Source: Catelliglobosispora koreensis DSM 44566 (GTDB taxonomy: Bacteria > Actinomycetota > Actinomycetes > Mycobacteriales > Micromonosporaceae). Taken from it: a DNA stretch of 64,000 bases. Under the pieces are notes generated by a model. That model was not told the origin of the DNA. It saw only the letters and a program-made list of their open reading frames with translations, and made no database searches. Below, one piece after another: positions 62,940 through 64,000 of this stretch. The stretch spans positions 62,624 through 126,623 of the forward strand of contig NZ_KB903250.1 in assembly GCF_000379685.1 (NCBI RefSeq), read 5' to 3'. Within the stretch, counting starts at the first letter, position 1. Each line of letters opens with the position of its first letter. Made by a program: the position numbers and the translations under genes.

Positions 62940-63836
62940 TTAGACGAGCCACCGCGCGGCAAGCCGGGCAGCTCCAGCTTCGCCGTCTCCCGCCAACACC
63001 AAGGGGGTACTCGGTAAGCGCTCCCCCAGGCGATGCCGAACAGCGTCACGGACCGGCGCGGAGTGCTTCAGCACACTGCCGGCCAGCACGACCGGCCCGT
63101 CGGTGTGCACTTCCAACACGGTATCGGTCAAGTGCGATGCCGCCTGCTCCACAATGGACAACGCGGCGGCGTCGCCCTCAAGCGCGGCTTGGGTAACGAG
63201 CGGGGCGAGCGAAGCGAGCTCCCGCGGCGGAGCCTCGTGCAGCGCGACGACGAATCCATCACGGTCATCGTGACCGACCGCCTCGATGACCAGCTCGATA
63301 AGGCGGGAGCGGGTGCCCCGGGCGATCGCCCGCGCGGTCGCGATCGCGGCACTGCGGCCGAGCCAGAACCCCGAACCCAGGTCGCCTAGAAGCCAGCCGA
63401 GCCCGTCGGAGACGTTAGTCATGGCGCCGTCGCTGATGCGGGCAGCCACCGCCCCAGTTCCCGCGATGAGCACCGAGCCAGTCGGCTCATCCGTCCCCGC
63501 GGCGAAAGCCACATTGACGTCTCCAACTGGATGGACCGGGCACGTGATCCCGAGTCCCATGAACGCGTTCGCGAACGCCGTGCTGACTTCATTGCTAGTG
63601 AACCGGCTCGTCCCGGCGATCCCCATGACCGCACAGCGAATTTTCTCAACGTCCACATTGGACACCGCCGCGATGACCGCCTTCGTCACCTGAGCGACCG
63701 CTTCACCAACCGGCACCATCACCGGATTGGCTCCGCCGCCCTGCCCAAAACCCCGCCGCTGCCCATCAACCGTCGTCACGACCGCCCGCGACGACGTGCC
63801 GCCCACGTCGAGCCCCAGCACCAGCGCGTCAGTCAT
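62940..63836 (-). CDS. BadF/BadG/BcrA/BcrD-type sugar kinase (N-acetylglucosamine kinase-like)
   Basis: A 298-residue ASKHA-fold kinase. Phosphate-1 loop GLDVGGTSSRAVVTTVDG opens the protein; VLIAGTGAVAARIS and DGLGWLLGDLGSGFWLGRSA are the adenosine/substrate regions; VVLAGSVLKHSAPVRDAV is the C-terminal adenosine motif. It resembles eukaryotic-type GlcNAc kinase, so phosphorylation of an amino sugar, perhaps in wall recycling, is likely but not proven. ATG 63836 has GGGAGG 4 nt upstream. Confidence 0.9.
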   Translation of the reverse strand: MTDALVLGLDVGGTSSRAVVTTVDGQRRGFGQGGGANPVMVPVGEAVAQVTKAVIAAVSNVDVEKIRCAVMGIAGTSRFTSNEVSTAFANAFMGLGITCPVHPVGDVNVAFAAGTDEPTGSVLIAGTGAVAARISDGAMTNVSDGLGWLLGDLGSGFWLGRSAAIATARAIARGTRSRLIELVIEAVGHDDRDGFVVALHEAPPRELASLAPLVTQAALEGDAAALSIVEQAASHLTDTVLEVHTDGPVVLAGSVLKHSAPVRDAVRHRLGERLPSTPLVLAGDGEAGAARLAARWLV

Positions 63837-63859
63837 CGCACCTCCCGTTCACCCGACCG

Positions 63860-64000
63860 CCCATCCCTGCCCCCACACCTTCTCAACGCCCGCAATCCCC
63901 CGCAATCCTTTCGCGTGCAATCCTTTCTCAGTCTTCCTTCCACTTCGCACCTTCCCCGCCCGCTTCGCGCCCTTCCCACCTTGCGCTTCCCGCCTCACGC
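63860..64000 (+). repeat. C/T-rich array at the window end
   Basis: cgcaatcctttcgcgtgcaa, cttcgcaccttccccgcccg and gcgcttcccgcctcacgc belong to the same cgcttcccgcc type as the array at 20271. No gene is visible; the array continues to the edge of the window. Confidence 0.6.

Overview
The window is a gene-dense, high-GC actinobacterial chromosome segment with no rRNA, tRNA, CRISPR or insertion sequence that I could see. A WhiB regulator, the coenzyme F420 genes, a TIGR03084 protein of mycothiol-linked type, DUF3499, TIGR03089 and the manA-SIS-manB / whiB / fbiA order all point to Actinomycetia. General style (ricin-type lectin domains, a SARP regulator, many TetR and LuxR regulators) suggests the Pseudonocardiales; that family-level guess is inference.

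Layout. 1-5.3 kb: DUF4350-MoxR-DUF58 operon, then SpoIIM-like and RDD membrane genes. 5.3-13.7 kb, leftward: ahcY, a repeat-rich gap, and the operon ALDH-manB-Trm112-SIS-CDF-manA. 13.7-16 kb: XRE/ricin membrane protein, DUF3499, zincin-like protein, WhiB. 16-20.3 kb: fbiC facing fbiA-fbiB. 20.3-21.1 kb: an 828-bp gene-free composite repeat. 21.1-28.8 kb: ArsR-type regulator, a possible beta-propeller protein, manC, glycosyltransferase, TIGR03089, acetoacetyl-CoA synthetase and thioesterase. 28.8-35.2 kb: paired Pro-rich membrane proteins, a small protein, HrpA and a DinB-like protein. 35.3-40 kb: a LuxR-type ATPase regulator and a Clp-N / membrane-protease pair. 40-46.7 kb: secreted SGNH-ricin hydrolase, secreted Cys protein, SARP, and a desaturase/carotenoid-type oxidoreductase/TetR operon. 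46.7-56.9 kb: Tat-exported PHP protein, TetR, and a five-gene acyl-CoA carboxylase catabolic operon, followed by a hydrolase-TetR pair. 56.9-64 kb: M28 peptidase, ECF sigma factor with a membrane partner, possible 2H phosphoesterase, citrate synthase and BadF-type kinase.

How the genes work together. manA, manB and manC supply the fructose-6-phosphate to GDP-mannose route next to a glycosyltransferase. fbiC, fbiA and fbiB make the F420 core and its first glutamate, but FbiB lacks its usual C-terminal reductase domain. The 48.6-55.5 kb operon has 4-bp stop/start overlaps at every junction and looks like an Atu/Liu-type pathway for branched or terpenoid acyl-CoA, controlled by a divergent TetR with a clear palindromic operator.

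The most striking features are regulatory and structural. At least 16 genes show a TANNNT hexamer 6-8 nt before an ATG or GTG, the arrangement of leaderless mRNAs. The fbiC and fbiA hexamers overlap on opposite strands. Two intergenic regions share a composite element made of a C/T-rich cgcttcccgcc array beside a GATC-dense core with TGTGGATCA palindromes. A perfect 68-bp duplicated hairpin lies between ahcY and manA. A Clp-N domain is fused to a membrane M48-type protease.
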